Assembly: GCA_037043455.1 (NCBI GenBank)
Contig: JAWPHD010005566.1
Coordinates: 62,001-126,000, forward strand
DNA length: 64,000 nucleotides
Direction: 5' to 3'
DNA from: Cyrtodaria siliqua
Lineage: Eukaryota > Mollusca > Bivalvia > Adapedonta > Hiatellidae
Part shown: positions 33,995 through 45,542 of the stretch, in pieces
Numbering within the stretch: position 1 is the stretch's first letter
Layout: every line of letters begins with the position of its first letter
Position numbers and translations under genes: made by a program
The notes under the pieces: model-generated
The model's input: the letters and a program-made list of their open reading frames with translations, nothing else
The model's database searches: none
Told to the model about the DNA's origin: nothing

Positions 33995-35960
33995 TTAGGT
34001 AGGCGTCATCCTAGGGACCACAGCCTGTCCGGTCATCGTACACTTAAATAGGAAAGCATAGTGACGAACTGTAAAAGGGTCCACCACCAAGCATGCAGTA
34101 CGTTGCAAAATGATAGGGTCATAACCTCTTTTGATAAACTTTTTTAACAAGTTTAACAAAGATAGTATGAAAGTGATCATGACCAAGAATCTTACGAAGT
34201 TTATAAATCACATCACCATAGAAGTCAGGTTGTAATAGTCCTTGTCGCAGAAGAGTCCTTAAATTACTTTTATATTTGGAAAGAAGATCAGGGTTACGAT
34301 GATAAAATTATGCAAAGGTTTAACGAAGTTTATGGTAACGGTAACCCTGATTGAGTAGCTTTTTATTTATACAAAGATTACGAATATTAAAGTCCTCAAC
34401 TCGAGTACAAACTCTTGGAAAACCCATAAGAAGTTGCTCGAGGAACATCCCCATCCAAGTGAGGATAATTAACAATGTCAAAATTAAAATCATCTCTCTT
34501 GTCATAGATTTTGCTAATTATTTCTCCATTTTCAATCGAGAGATCTAAATCAAGAAAAGAAGCGTTATTATCAGATATAATAGCTTTGTTAATCTGAAGT
34601 TCTTAAGGATACATATTATTAACCATAGTTGGAAAGAAAGGGTTGTCAATGTTCAATATGTCATCCAGATACCGAGAAGTGTCATTAAAGGCTTCAGTAA
34701 CATCTGCCTGGGTATCTGGTGAAAGACTCAAAATTGAATCTCTTTCATAGCAAAATAAAAACAAATCTGCGACAAGTGGTGCACAGTTCGTACCCATAGG
34801 GATACCAACAATTTGTCTATAAACGGTGGTTCCATACCTGTCGAAAATATTATCTAATAGAAAGATGAGTGCTTCACAAACTTCATAGCAAGTCCACATA
34901 ATATAATTGTCTAAACTGCTGTTAGTAACAAACGCTTTAATATTATTACATGCCAAAAATGTAGTATTTTCTCTAGCGAATGTTTTTTGAATATGAGAAA
35001 TTAGCTTGTCTTTAATAAGGTGATGTGGTAAGGTTGTATATAGTGTAGAGAAGTCATAAGTCTTATTTATTGATGAAACTTGACCTTTATTGAAAATTTT
35101 ATCAAGAACGTCCTCCTGAATTTTTTATAGACCAAAATAAATTAAATCCCAGAGTTTTCATAAGTTTTATCAACAATACAGTTTAACGTGATCTTTAACG
35201 GCAGTAAGACAAGAACTTAAACGTTTGGAGATGTTTTTTGTGTGCAGGCACTAGAATTCGAAATAAAGCGAGCCTTATACGGATTTTTATGTAATTTAGG
35301 AATCCAGTACATAGTAGGCAGTTTATTTTGCTTATCGTTTACACAGCCTTGAAAGTAGTGCACCGAGTGTATGTGCGGAAACAACATCATCCTCAGTAGA
35401 ATTAACTGGAGTATACGAATTGGTGCTGCCGAGTTTCAGAGATAAAACATTGACGTAATGTAGGCGTCAAACATAATTACATTATTAGCTGCTTTATCTG
35501 CAGGAACTAAAACAAATTTATTATGAAATTCCTGAGATTCCCGATTTTAAATTACGAAAGGAAAAACCTAGGTCTCGGAGGAAGTAAAGAGGTGTTAGCA
35601 TTATGAAAGTTAAATACGTGTATCTATAATTTTTAAGAATTGACTTTTTTCCAAGTAGAAAGCGAGTTTGGGTCCGCATGTTCTCTACGACACCATTTTA
35701 TACTAAAATCTTTCAATGGAGAGGACGATATGGGCACGACAGGCATTAAAATCAATAGTTGAACGTCATCTATATTTAGGACCTTTCGAAAACAAATGCC
35801 TGAATACGTTTATCAACAATATCAACATTACCAGTGATGACATGACCTGCTGGAGCATACCAACATTTTGATGTGTTGCATTCACATTCCTTAGGAGTAT
35901 TATGTACTATATCAAGGTCAGAAACTATTTTGTTGTAGTGAAAATAATATTCTAAATAGG
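33995..35960 (-). pseudogene. PLE reverse transcriptase region, frameshifted
   Basis: Minus-strand remnants read, in order, as APAGHVITGNVDIVDKRIQA, a KSGISGIS/ADKAANNVI region, a YWIPKLHKNPYKARF-like block, LTAVKDHVK, TYDFSTLYTTLPHHLIKDKL (RT motif A region, D kept) and IQKTFARENTTFLACNNIKA. The best-kept frame, 34956-34603, carries IVGIPMGTNCAPLVADLFLF (motif B region) and RYLDDILNIDNPFF (the YxDD catalytic box, intact). The rest is broken by at least five frame changes, so no protein could be made. The C-terminal TACLVVDPFTVRHYAFLF and CTMTGQAV blocks match copies at 26.9 and 57.6 kb. Confidence 0.75.
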
Positions 35961-35994
35961 CTTTTTATACTTTAATTAAACAAATTACAGGACT

Positions 35995-37242
35995 TTAGGA
36001 AATTTTGAAATATTTTGGGATAGAATCAACTACATGAGTATCTCGAAAAATACTAGGCATGTCAATGAAATCAATACCTTTATTAATATATAGTAGTTTT
36101 AGAAAATGCCTGACGTGATCAGACTCCTTGTTGAGAAGTGTGTAGCTTTGAACCATGGTAGCAGTGTTATACAAGGGATCTGTACGAATGAAAATTGTGT
36201 CGGCTTCCGCGTCGATCAACTTTAATGAAGAAATGGACAAAGAGGTAAGCCGTGAAAGCATAGAGTGCTTTCCAGACTGTTTAAAAATAGTATGTAAATC
36301 AGCGACAGAAATAATTACACGCGATTTACGTTTGATGTTACCATTACGCCTAAGACCATGATACCTAGATTTACGCTTTCGAATATAAAATATAGAAAAA
36401 ATGTCAATATTAGGATCTTTAGAAATATTTCCTTCTTGATAAATAATGTCATTAAGGCCGAGTGGATAAGTTGTCTTTAAGTTTTTCATCCACTTAAGTT
36501 CTGCAATATGTCTAGCTTTTATTTTAAAGCTTTTAGTAGCATCATTATCAAAACATATATATTCAACCGGTTGAAAAGTTACGTTATTAATATTATGACC
36601 TGACTGACAAAAGTGTTGGTACAAGTAATTTTTTAACTGTTTAGGATTATTTGCATTATATTTGTGTTCACGAAATCGAACTTTTAAGGATCGACCTGTT
36701 TGTCCAACATATTGTATACCGCAACGTGGTGCATTTCAAGTCAGAACATAAATGACGTGAGATGTACGTCAATCAACATTTGAAGCTAGACATACATTAA
36801 ACAATCTACCACTAACAGCTGATTTAATGGTGGACTTGCACGATAAATAATTGCAACCACTGCACCTCTTAGCATTGCACTTATTAATAGAAGGAAATAC
36901 CCTGCGTCTTGAATGAACTAAATGATTTCTGAAAATATGGTATTTCCTCAAAACAGGTGATCCTAGAGGAGTTACGGAAACGTTTGAGCCATTATTAAAA
37001 ATCCTAGTAATATTATTAGAAGGAACATGAAACGAGGTTGCCGAATGAAGATTTAATAGTGTAAGGCGTACATATGGTTTAGTTCTAAGAAATGAAGAGT
37101 TATTTTGTGGAATTTGTATTGATGACGCAGAGTGTAACCGAAGAGGTGAAAGATTTATTTTAAAAGTTTTAACTAATAGACTTATAAGTGTTTCTTTGGA
37201 GAGAAATACCATTCTGCGAAAAGCGAAATAAGGGCTGCACAT
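35995..37242 (-). pseudogene. PLE N-terminal Cys-rich and GIY-YIG endonuclease region
   Basis: One minus-strand frame runs from 37242 to 35995, broken only by two in-frame TGA codons at about 36768 and 36735. Domain order: a CNAKRCSGCNYLSC cysteine cluster, GRLFNV, then HVIYVL (GIY part), GIQYVGQTGRSLKVRFREHK (YIG part with the usual R and H), and a histidine-containing YQHFCQSGHN stretch. The remainder is ARHIAELKWMKNLKTTYPLG and LNDIIYQEG, ending FLKLLYINKGIDFID. One of the two stops replaces an expected cysteine codon. GIY-YIG nucleases nick DNA for target-primed reverse transcription in PLEs. The domain is nearly intact but the RT that follows is not. Confidence 0.75.
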
Positions 37243-37296
37243 GGCTGTGACATTTTAACCTACTTCGTCCAGCTAGGTTCTGTTCTGTTTCTTGTT

Positions 37297-37620
37297 GTTG
37301 TTGTTAGCTCTACTGGCCGAAGGCCAGCAGAGCTTATGGGATGCCGAGTTGTCCGTCGTCCGTCCATCGTCCGTCGTTAACTTTTGTATCGTTAAGACGA
37401 TAGGGCCTTCATTTTTCATCTGATCTTTACCAAACTTTACCAGATTGTTAATGTTAATGATAGCTCGGACAAGTTCGAAAACCAGCCAGAACGGACCAGT
37501 AATGGTTTAGTTAAAAATGATATATTTTGCCTCTTTAAGACGATAGTAATTTGGTTCATTGATGTTATAAGAGTCATATTAGCCAGTAGAGCGTCCACAG
37601 GCCCTCTTGGGCCTTTTGTT
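37297..37620. repeat. GCTCTACTGGCC-type repeat, full-length-looking copy
   Basis: Left edge TAGCTCTACTGGCCGAAGGC folds back on CAGCAGAGCT. A GTCCGTCGTCCGTCCATCGT tract follows at 37350-37374, then TTTACCAAACTTTACCAG and CGGACAAGTTCGAAAACCAG. The right edge is AGTAGAGCGTCCACAGGCCC, then TCTTGGGCCTTTTGTTTT. The same edges bound the array near 22-23.2 kb. The 138-residue minus-strand frame crossing into the next SINE is not a gene. Confidence 0.65.
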
Positions 37621-37660
37621 TTTTTATCAAAATAATGGCCACTTTTACCCTTGTATTTTA

Positions 37661-37838
37661 CCCACTGGGAGCTCGACTTGTAAGTGAGGAAGTGTCGATT
37701 CTTACGGATGGCGGGAGATGTACAGTACTGGTTATACCCAGGAAAATTGGTGGTCTGCCTCCACCATAAAAAATCGACCAACATATATAACCTTACATGT
37801 GTTAAAAATGAAGTAAAACACCATACAACCAACCAACT
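37661..37838 (+). mobile_element. SINE family A, copy 4 (5'-truncated)
   Basis: It starts CCACTGGGAGCTCGACTTGT, just after box B, and carries ACGGATGGCGGGAGATGTAC, AGTACTGGTTATACCCAGG, GGTCTGCCTCCACC and the GAAGTAAAACACCATACAAC tail. It has no pol III promoter. Confidence 0.75.
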
Positions 37839-40513
37839 TATAGTCAATTTCAATTCTTTCTTCTACCTATAAATTTGTATTTTTATTTTTTAGTAAATAC
37901 TACAGTAAAGTTTATTTCAATGTGTGGGACAGACATAGGGAAGTTGAATCAACGGGTAGTACCTCTTGTTAAGTTATTTGTTCCTGCAGCAGAAGGCGTT
38001 TTCTAGGTTACGCCACTGAACTTGGACAAGTTCAAAACCAGTTGCATCAGACTAATCACATCAGAGTTATCTAGCCTTTGATTTTTAAAAAAGTTGTTTT
38101 CCAGTAGGCCTTAGACTATTCAAGCCAGTATATTGATACAGTCAGGTCCTCTTGTGCATCTTGTTCCCGGAAGACTACTTAATTTACACTCTGTTAATGA
38201 CATAATTTTAGACATGGAGGTCATCTTGAGTGACAGCTTGGCCATACAACACAAATCTGTCTATCCATCAGCAATTTCATAAAATAATATTCTAGTCTAG
38301 ATTTGAAACAGTTTAATGACAAATGATCACAATATTATATATTTAGAATGGATCGACCCTCTAAGATTTTTGTAGGTCGCGCCAAGATCGCCAATTTGGC
38401 TAAAACTATGTCAAATTTATGGAAATTTAATGTCCAGCAATCGTGCAAATATTCATACAGTCTTTAAATTTCCTATCCAAAGCTTGCATTCTCAGTACTT
38501 TCAGTACTTTGATTTTTATGAAGATCATGAGAAAATCAGAACATCACAAAATGAAAAAATAACTATATATACAATTGTCAACATAACAAATTCAAGGAAA
38601 TGTATAATATAAGCCAATTAAATATACTAAACTAAGGATGCTAGTAAAACTGGAGTTATATCAGGACGTAAATTTAAGAAACTTCAGCAGTATCTAGTTT
38701 CTTTGTTCAAATTTTTGTTTGTTGTATAAAAAACCACAAACATTTTACTACTGGTTTCACTACTGTACTCAAAACCCTTGGGTGCGCTTAGGCCACTATT
38801 AAATAATTGCTAGATTCTCATCATAATTTTGTAAAACGTTGGCAGGGTTACATTTTTTTTTAAATTTTCTTTCGTTTTTTTTTGTTTTATCTGAAATTGC
38901 AGTCAATTCCTGAAATTGACATCAAACAGCCCATACAATTTGTTTGGGATGTCTAAAAGATTCAGGCAGACAGGGGATGAAAATCTAGCATTTTTTTATT
39001 GCAGCATTTATTAAAATTTAAAATTATGGTAAAAAAAAAATACATTTTTCAATTGGAAAAAATCCCATATTATATTTTATATTACCACAATTAAGTTTTT
39101 TTAAAAAAAAATATGGAAATTAACAAGGCATCACAATGTTGAACCCGAGGGAGGATTCCGTCTTCCTTTGCATAGTTACAAAGTATAGGCCTTGGTTCCT
39201 GCATTCCTATGTACCTTTTTCCTCTCTCTGGGGTGGCTTTAAACAACCTATACTGTGTTGATGAGTCATTCAATTGCATAGTTATTACACAAGTGTATTA
39301 CATTATTAATGCAATGGGTTGGTAACAAACCCCCCACCCGTTATGTTATTAAAATTAAATAAGTGATTTCATATTGGTCGATTTATTGGTCCGAGGACCA
39401 ATATCTCGGACAATATGAACATAATATTAATGACATTAACTCCACTATTAGGTTTTAATTTAAATAAACTCATTTTAACACGATTTTCACCCCTTTTTAG
39501 GTTGATAAGCGAGTGTGAACGACTTCACTTAAAGCTCGTATTGGCGAGCTTGTTCATACGGGCCGAGATTTTTCATATTGGCCGATTTTCGGTTCGTACT
39601 GGCCGAGTTTGTGTCGCATTATCTCTAGAGTTTCAAGTAAAACGTTTAAAACATTTAAACGCGGCTAATATAGGTTATATAATAAATTGTTACAGTAAAC
39701 CTCTGGGAAATGTTCTATTTTATCTGCAATTGATATCTATAAATTTACCGCCATTGGAGAAATATATGTAAGATAGAACAAAATCCCATTTATTTTTTAC
39801 TGAAATACATTCTTCCGATTTAATTTAAACTGACTTTGAAACTTGGTGTTTTACTACGCATACATGAAAATATCGAGATTATTTAACTGCTTGAATGGAT
39901 TATAGAGAAATCCTTCAGGTCAAGGTAGGTGTGTGGTTATTTTCACGAACAAGCGGATACGAGCGAGTAAAAAAAACAACCTACCATAGAGAGATGTATT
40001 TTCTTATAATCGAACCCAGCAGTAAAAAATATATTACATTTAAACCAAAATGTTCACTTTATTGAGCAAATGATGTTGACAACTTCGACTGACAACTTTG
40101 ACGTTATGACTCAAAGCCGCAGTCATGTTTGAGTTTGTTTGTGTACTACTTTTAAAGGGACATACAACAATCTTGCTGTGGTTATTATAACCTCGATAAA
40201 AGACATTTAAACGGATGTCTTGATAAAACAAAATGAATCGTAAACAAAAGCGTCCCAAAATTCTATGTAGACAATCGTACTCTTACCTATTTTATTTAGC
40301 CGTATCATGATTATCTTTCACTCTTTAAACCAAATTTAGAAATGTAAGAAAGCGAGATTGTGGGTGTCTCCGTTTAACAAAATGAAATTAATAAAAAATA
40401 AATCCTGTTTTTTTTATTTTTTTATAAAAACTTAAAAATAAGTGTTGTTTTTTCTTTATAAAATGTCAAGTGTGAAAATTATACCATAATCTTATTTTCT
40501 AGAATGACTTTTT
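37839..40513. other. Mostly unrecognised, AT-rich; one weak coding-like patch
   Basis: 37940-38170 is a diverged piece of the GCTCTACTGGCC-type repeat. A minus-strand frame at 39279-39091 reads RLFKATPERGKRYIGMQEPR with coding-like composition but no recognised family. ATTGGTCC-GA-GGACCAAT at 39388 is an 8-bp-arm palindrome. 40152 (TTAAAGGGACATACAACAAT) resembles the terminus of MITE family Q. The 118-residue frame at 39415-39771 has no support. Confidence 0.3.
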
Positions 40514-41768
40514 GCAAGAAAACAGAACACAGACTTTGAAAATCTGCTCGACGATAAGCTAAATGTTTTTTTGCGGAGGTTTTATGTGGAGGCTCGAACA
40601 GCCAAACGTGAGCCATATTCGCGAAGTGCATTACTAGGAATTAGAGCTGCCATAAACAGACATTTAAGATTGCCACCAAACGAGCGTGTTATAGACTTGA
40701 GTAAAAATGACAGTTGTCAAACCAGCAATCAAGTGCTAAGAGGTCTACTCAAGATGAACAAGGGAGCTGGCCTCGATAAAACAGTCCACAAAGAGGCAAT
40801 TGATGGAGATCAGATATGCAAAACATGTATAAATCAAGAGTCTTAGGAAATGACAATCCTTTAGCATTACAAAGAACTGTGTGGTTTGAGTTGACTCTAC
40901 ATTTTGCCCGCCGTGGAAAGGAGGGGTTTAGGCATTTGAAGAAAGATTCTTTTACATTGAAAGATGATGCACAGGGTTGCAAATATTTTTGTAAAACATT
41001 GAACGAAGTAGATAAAACACATCATGGTGTTGACTCGCGTGAATCGAACAAATATAACAGAATGTATGAAACAAAGGAGGACACAATAAACTGCCCTGTA
41101 TTAAGTTTCACAAAATATGTGTCTAAGTTAAATCCAGAATGTGACAACCTGTTCCAAAGGCCTTTGACCAAAGTAGTAGATGATGATAGTCCCTTTTGGT
41201 ACTCTGAAATGCCATTAGGCTACAACAAACTGTCCCGGAGGATGAGTGACATATCAATAGATGCAAAGTTAAACATCCGTTACACAAACCATTGTGTCCT
41301 TGCTACATTCTGCACAATTCTTGAAAATGAAGGTATGACTGCAGCGAACATAATGTCTGTTTCTGGGCAACGGAATGAAAACTCATTGAAATCATACATT
41401 GCTGGCCCATCTGTGGATCAGACGAGAGGGATGAGCAACATAATGCAACGAAAGGCACAGGTGCTGCTCTCCTGCAGGTGTCATTGCCTCCATCCAATTC
41501 GTCTGACTCTGATTGCTCTGTCGGCATTCCGTCATCAATCTCCAGTGCGTCAGCTCAGCGTCTGCCTCTGTCTCAAGCACCGTTTGGTTCAGCAGATACA
41601 TGCTTGCCTCATGATCCAGTGACAACCTGGAATAAAAATAACAGAACAGTAAACTTACAAGCATTGCCATCAACTCAACTAGGACTGATGGGACTGCTTC
41701 AACTGCAAGGAGCTAATATTTCAAACCCAAATTTCACTGTCAACATCAACTCGTATAGTAGCCACTAA
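40514..41768 (+). pseudogene. Crypton/DUF3504-type tyrosine recombinase, frameshifted
   Basis: Three frames read as one protein. Block 1 (to about 40815) has LNVFLRRFYVEARTAKREPY, SALLGIRAAINRHLRLPPNE and KMNKGAGLDKTVHKEAID, a core-binding-like domain. Block 2 (40816-41450) has FARRGKEGFRHLKKDSF (first catalytic Arg region), CPVLSFTKYVSKLNPECDNL, WYSEMPLGYNKLSRRMSDI, YTNHCVLATF and SGQRNENSLKSYIAGPS, where the Tyr of SLKSY would be the nucleophile. Block 3 (41478-41768) is a Ser-rich tail ending NINSYSSH. Frameshifts near 40815 and 41450 break it. The second Arg of the usual HxxR box is Leu. AAG at 40511-40513 could be a 3' splice site. Related host proteins exist (ZMYM, QRICH1), so a host-gene origin is possible. 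Confidence 0.65.
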
Positions 41769-42394
41769 AATTTAGCATATTGCCTTAATGTAACCATGAT
41801 GCTTACATGGGTTACAATAAGCTTTACCTGTTGAAAGGACTAGATCTATGATAACAGAAAAACTGGCTCAGCCTCCACAAACCCCTACCCAGCCCCACCA
41901 CCCCAATACTGAAGTTGTTAGCATTATCCATAACTTAATTCCATCTAGTTCAGCCATAAATGGATCGAATTATTATAAAAACACATTTAAACATGTAAAG
42001 GCTCTTAGTACGTAAGTACGTTATGGACTGCCCAGGCTTATGCACTGCCCAGTCCATGAACTTGCTTATGGACCGAATCACCATAGTACAGTATACATGT
42101 ACATTATTTTTTTGCATTATTATTAAATCTTACTAAATTTTCATTATTTGTTACATTATTATTAAATCTTACTAAATTTGCAATACAATTATATATAAAA
42201 TAAAGTATGAAAGGGAGTCTTTGCAAACTGCTGGTATGTAAATGTGACTCATTAATTTAAATAGAAGTTGCAACGGTTACGCATGTTTACATATGAAGTA
42301 GATCTAGAGGTCTTGATAAGACTTACTGTTTGCAACGCATTGTTTTAAATATAGGTAAAATGCATAAGCTATGTTTTATTGCATAACTTCCATC
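41769..42394. other. No gene seen
   Basis: AT-rich 3' flank. An ATTATTATTAAATCTTACTAAATTT motif is duplicated around 42115-42180. No coding sequence. Confidence 0.4.
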
Positions 42395-42585
42395 TAATTA
42401 AGAAATAAAATATTTTCAGCGGGTTTATATTGTCCCAGAGATACCTGGTGGGCGGGACTTGAATACCATCGATGCCAAGGGCCGTAGGTTTCGATGATCT
42501 TCAAGTCCCAACCACCAGGTATTTATCTGGGACAATATATACCCGCTAGAAATGTTGTATTTCTTATCTAACATAACCAATTGTG
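42395..42585. repeat. Near-perfect palindrome, MITE-like, about 190 bp
   Basis: GCGGGTTTATATTGTCCCAG at 42419 and ACCTGGTGGGCGGGACTTGA at 42443 are mirrored by TCAAGTCCCAACCACCAGGT and TCTGGGACAATATATACCCG up to 42546. Weaker pairing extends outward (AAGAAATAAAATATTT against its inverse near 42575). The loop is about 50 bp. Confidence 0.75.
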
Positions 42586-42902
42586 AATTATGTAGCTATA
42601 AATGGACCGATCTACTTGTAAATACCTGTAACTTAAAATGAAATATATTTTTTAATATAAATAATTGTATGTAATTCCATGATATTACAATGTTATATAT
42701 TGTTTTTTAGTTAATGTATTTATTTTGATCACGTTTTTGTGCTGCCCAAATTTTAACCACAAAATATTAGTTTCACTCATGTATTGGCAACGCATTAGCT
42801 AAAGCAATTTTTAAACATACATTGCTGTACTGTTTACTGTTACAACTGTCGTAAATGTAAAATTTTAAGTTTCACCCGGTTTCTGAAATCAATCGTTTTA
42901 GG

Positions 42903-42995
42903 TTGACTAGGTGGCCGAGTGCACTAAGGCGTCTGCTATTGAGCGAGGCGCTGTGTCGAAGTTGTGTCTAGGGCTGCGGGTTCGAATCCGTTGGT
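42903..42995 (+). pseudogene. tRNA-Ser/Leu-like sequence, probably a SINE head
   Basis: Box A GGTGGCCGAGTGCA (42910), GGCGTCTGCTATTGAGCGAG in the anticodon region, a long variable arm and box B GGTTCGAATCC (42979). The acceptor ends do not pair and the T-stem is poor, so I do not call a functional tRNA. No copy of its 3' flank was found elsewhere in the window. Confidence 0.5.
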
Positions 42996-43018
42996 AAGTG
43001 GTTAGTACACAATATTCT

Positions 43019-43033
43019 CCACATATATATATT

Positions 43034-43064
<31 letters not shown>

Positions 43065-43072
43065 GTATAAAG
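43019..43072. repeat. (AT)n microsatellite
   Basis: Alternating AT run with interspersed ATGT and ATTT interruptions. Confidence 0.9.
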
Positions 43073-43419
43073 AAGAAGACTAATAGCATATATCTATACT
43101 TGTGTATATATACCGTTTAAGTTATAAACTTATTTTCCAAACTCAATGACTGTTTTAATGTATGTCTAGAACATAATTATTCATTGAGATTAGCCCTACT
43201 AAAGTACCACATTCAGTTATTTGTGAATTAACATATTGTTTACATGGCAACAGTGCACTATTTGCTGTGCTGTTGCCTTCTGGCAAACACAATGTCAAGA
43301 TGTTGAACATACGAAGCTCGATATACACACAAGGCGGGATCCCGAAGAATGACGGGATTGGCCGAGTTTTCACGATTGCAGGTGTTTCTGTCTCAGCCAA
43401 TCAGAAACGATATCGGTAG

Positions 43420-43880
43420 GCTAAATCATCTGCGACGCTTGCTTGTTTTCAAGACAACATTCTAGAGCAGTCCTCCTGAACAACGTTTGATTTATGCCGA
43501 TACACTGGTAAGGTTTCTGACTGGCAGAGACAGGAACACCTGCTATCCAAGATATACAGAAAGGCAGAAAGACATTTATTAATAAACAAAGATAAACAAA
43601 GAGAGAAACTTCATTATTATATCGACGAACTAAATGCGGATGGTCAGAAATGCTTTAATAAAAAACTAATAATTACGGTCACGTGCTTCCAGTTTCAAAT
43701 TTGTTTCTGCACAAACGCTCAAGACGTTTGTATTTACAATCAAGCGACGAAGATGATCAAGACTATTATATCGGCAAAAGTCAAACTTTTGTTTAGAAGA
43801 ACTGTTCTGGACGTTTGTCTTGAAAACAAGCAAGCGTCGCAGATGATCTAGACTAAGGAAGTCAAACGAGCCTTTGAAAA
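43420..43880. repeat. Inverted repeat with exact 32-bp core
   Basis: TCATCTGCGACGCTTGCTTG and the next 12 bases (43426-43457) are an exact inverted match to 43815-43846. Diverged pairing extends inward over about 25 bp. A weaker direct copy of the right arm lies at 43722-43795 (GACGTTTGTATTTACAATCA, AGATGATCAAGACTA). No gene is seen from 42996 to 44013. Confidence 0.7.
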
Positions 43881-44025
43881 ACAGTAGGCAGTTGCCCCCG
43901 CGGGTCTATCTCGTGTATTCGAACTTCACACGTTAGGGAAAACTTATATAAAGGTCAATCGTTTGATGACATCAGTGTGCTATATTCGGTTACAACCACT
44001 TTTGTCTTGTGTTATATTCTAAGGA

Positions 44026-44430
44026 AATTATATTCAGGAATCTAATGATGACCATTTTGTAATCTTTTCTGATTCCCTTTCATCTCTTCAAGCACTGGGT
44101 AATATGAAACATGATAACTCAATTGTACTTCAACTTTTAGAAAAGTACAATTCTCTTATAGTTGATAATATTATTATTTTCTGCTGGCTTCCAAGCCATG
44201 TAGGAATACGTGGTAATGATAGAGCTGATAGTGCTGCTAAAGCAGCATTAGGTTTACATATATCTAATACCAAATTACCTTATACTGATTTTAAAAGTTG
44301 TATTAACACATATATTCGTAACTATTGGCAAGTCGCTTGGGATTTGTCAGTTAACACGAAACTCCATTCAGTTAAACCGTTACTCGGATAATGGCGTTCT
44401 TCTAGTAGACACATTCGTCGAGAGGAAGCA
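44026..44430 (+). pseudogene. LINE RNase H fragment (duplicate copy)
   Basis: It reads DDHFVIFSDSLSSLQALGN then IIIFCWLPSHVGIRGNDRAD and SAAKAALGLHISNTKLPY. This covers the third (Asp) and final (His, Asn, Asp in HVGIRGNDRAD) catalytic regions of RNase H. It is very close to the second copy at 46316-46680 but keeps the HVGIRGNDRAD segment that the other has lost. It stops at 44389 and homology ends near 44430. Confidence 0.75.
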
Positions 44431-44739
44431 ATAAGCATCACGTGTTATATATATGAACTTATGACACGTTCACATAATTTACAGCACTACCTGTCGCCCT
44501 TACCAACGGCAAATTATTTATCTCATTCGGAACACCTTGGCTAGCGACTAAAGTATATATTTGACATGTACAATTGATACTGAAACATATTTGCAAAATG
44601 TATTTTGAATAAATACGCTATGTGAGCCTGCCAAAAAGATAGTGCTTAGTGCTTATATTAAAATTTGTTTTGATTTCTTCTGGTAGGAAACAATTTGTAT
44701 TTGAAAATTGTTGGTTTCCCGACTGGTCTCCCAGACTAG

Positions 44740-45475
44740 GAACGAACAACGTTATTACTTACTAGTCATTAGGGATCATCGGTCTTAATCCTTGTTGTAG
44801 AATCTGCTTAAACCGGTGCTGGGGGCGTTAGAGGTGTTGCATATGATTCAATAAAGCAGAGTCTGCTACTTACCTCTTTTGTCTGTATGTGTTGAATGTG
44901 TTTCTTCCGACATATTCCTTTTTTGTATTTATTTGTGAGTGTTATTACTGAATGGTTATTTGAACCGAGCCGATTTATTTGGCGTTAAAGCAGAATACCA
45001 CTTAAGCTGGTGCTAGGACGCACAAGTGGTGTTGTTGCATCGTATATTATCTCTCTGGGAAAACCTTTAACACGGGGTCTGAAACGTTTATATCTTGTCT
45101 AAGTTTTCCTTCGCTACGAATCATTAGTGTTATAATCGCCTGACCAATTCCGCGTGGCTTTAAGGTAGAGTACCGCACTAGCCAGTGCCGTGAGGCATAA
45201 GAGGTGTTTCACCCCATTTTAGTATGTATTGACATTCACACTAGCGTTATTTATGTGCTGTGTGGCGGATAATAAAAGAATCTGTGACTGCAAATCAGAA
45301 ATCGTATTACATACTGATCCTTTGGAGTCATAGAATCCATACGAGTTACTTTAAACCCATTATAGGGGGCCATGAGAACTGCTACACCATATATTACTTC
45401 TCAAGAACAAACCCAATAACACCGAATATGAAACTTTTCTCTCTTGTTTGTGTTCATTTTTAGTGCCCTTTGTTA
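44740..45475. repeat. Repeat family Y, about three diverged tandem units
   Basis: Units are marked by CTTAAACCGGTGCTGGGGGC (44815), CTTAAGCTGGTGCTAGGACG (45003) and CCGCACTAGCCAGTGCCGTG (45174), and by TTAGAGGTGTTGCA-type and GAGTCTGCTACTT-type motifs. ACTAGCGTTATTTATGTGCTGTGTGG (45240; split here only for description) matches the family near 10.03 kb. Confidence 0.55.
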
Positions 45476-45542
45476 GTATGTATCATAATGATCTGTATAA
45501 TTCTGCCAAGAAACAGGGTGCCTGAGATAACATCTTATCTCG

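Larger units (their letters stand above)
33501..37255 (-). mobile_element. Penelope-like retroelement with GIY-YIG upstream of RT
   Basis: The most complete element in the window, minus strand, about 3.75 kb. Order 5' to 3': Cys-rich and GIY-YIG endonuclease region (37242-35995), a linker with a CECNTSK-like motif (about 35890), RT (about 35750-34320), C-terminal KKFIKRGYDPIILQRTACLV block (34186-33995), and a 3' untranslated region ending at about 33501 with CGGACAGGAAAGTAGCATT on the plus strand. The 3' end is shared by copies at 11.8, 25.4, 26.8, 57.0 and 61.6 kb. The 5' edge at about 37255 meets a different repeat, so the start may be truncated. Known PLEs usually carry GIY-YIG after the RT; the order here is permuted. 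Confidence 0.75.

Noticed and set aside
39415..39771. 118-residue ORF
   Set aside because: Composition is like random AT-rich sequence, and no domain, splice signals or homologous copy are seen.
41303..41673. Two minus-strand ORFs of 74 and 93 residues
   Set aside because: They are antisense shadows of the recombinase pseudogene.
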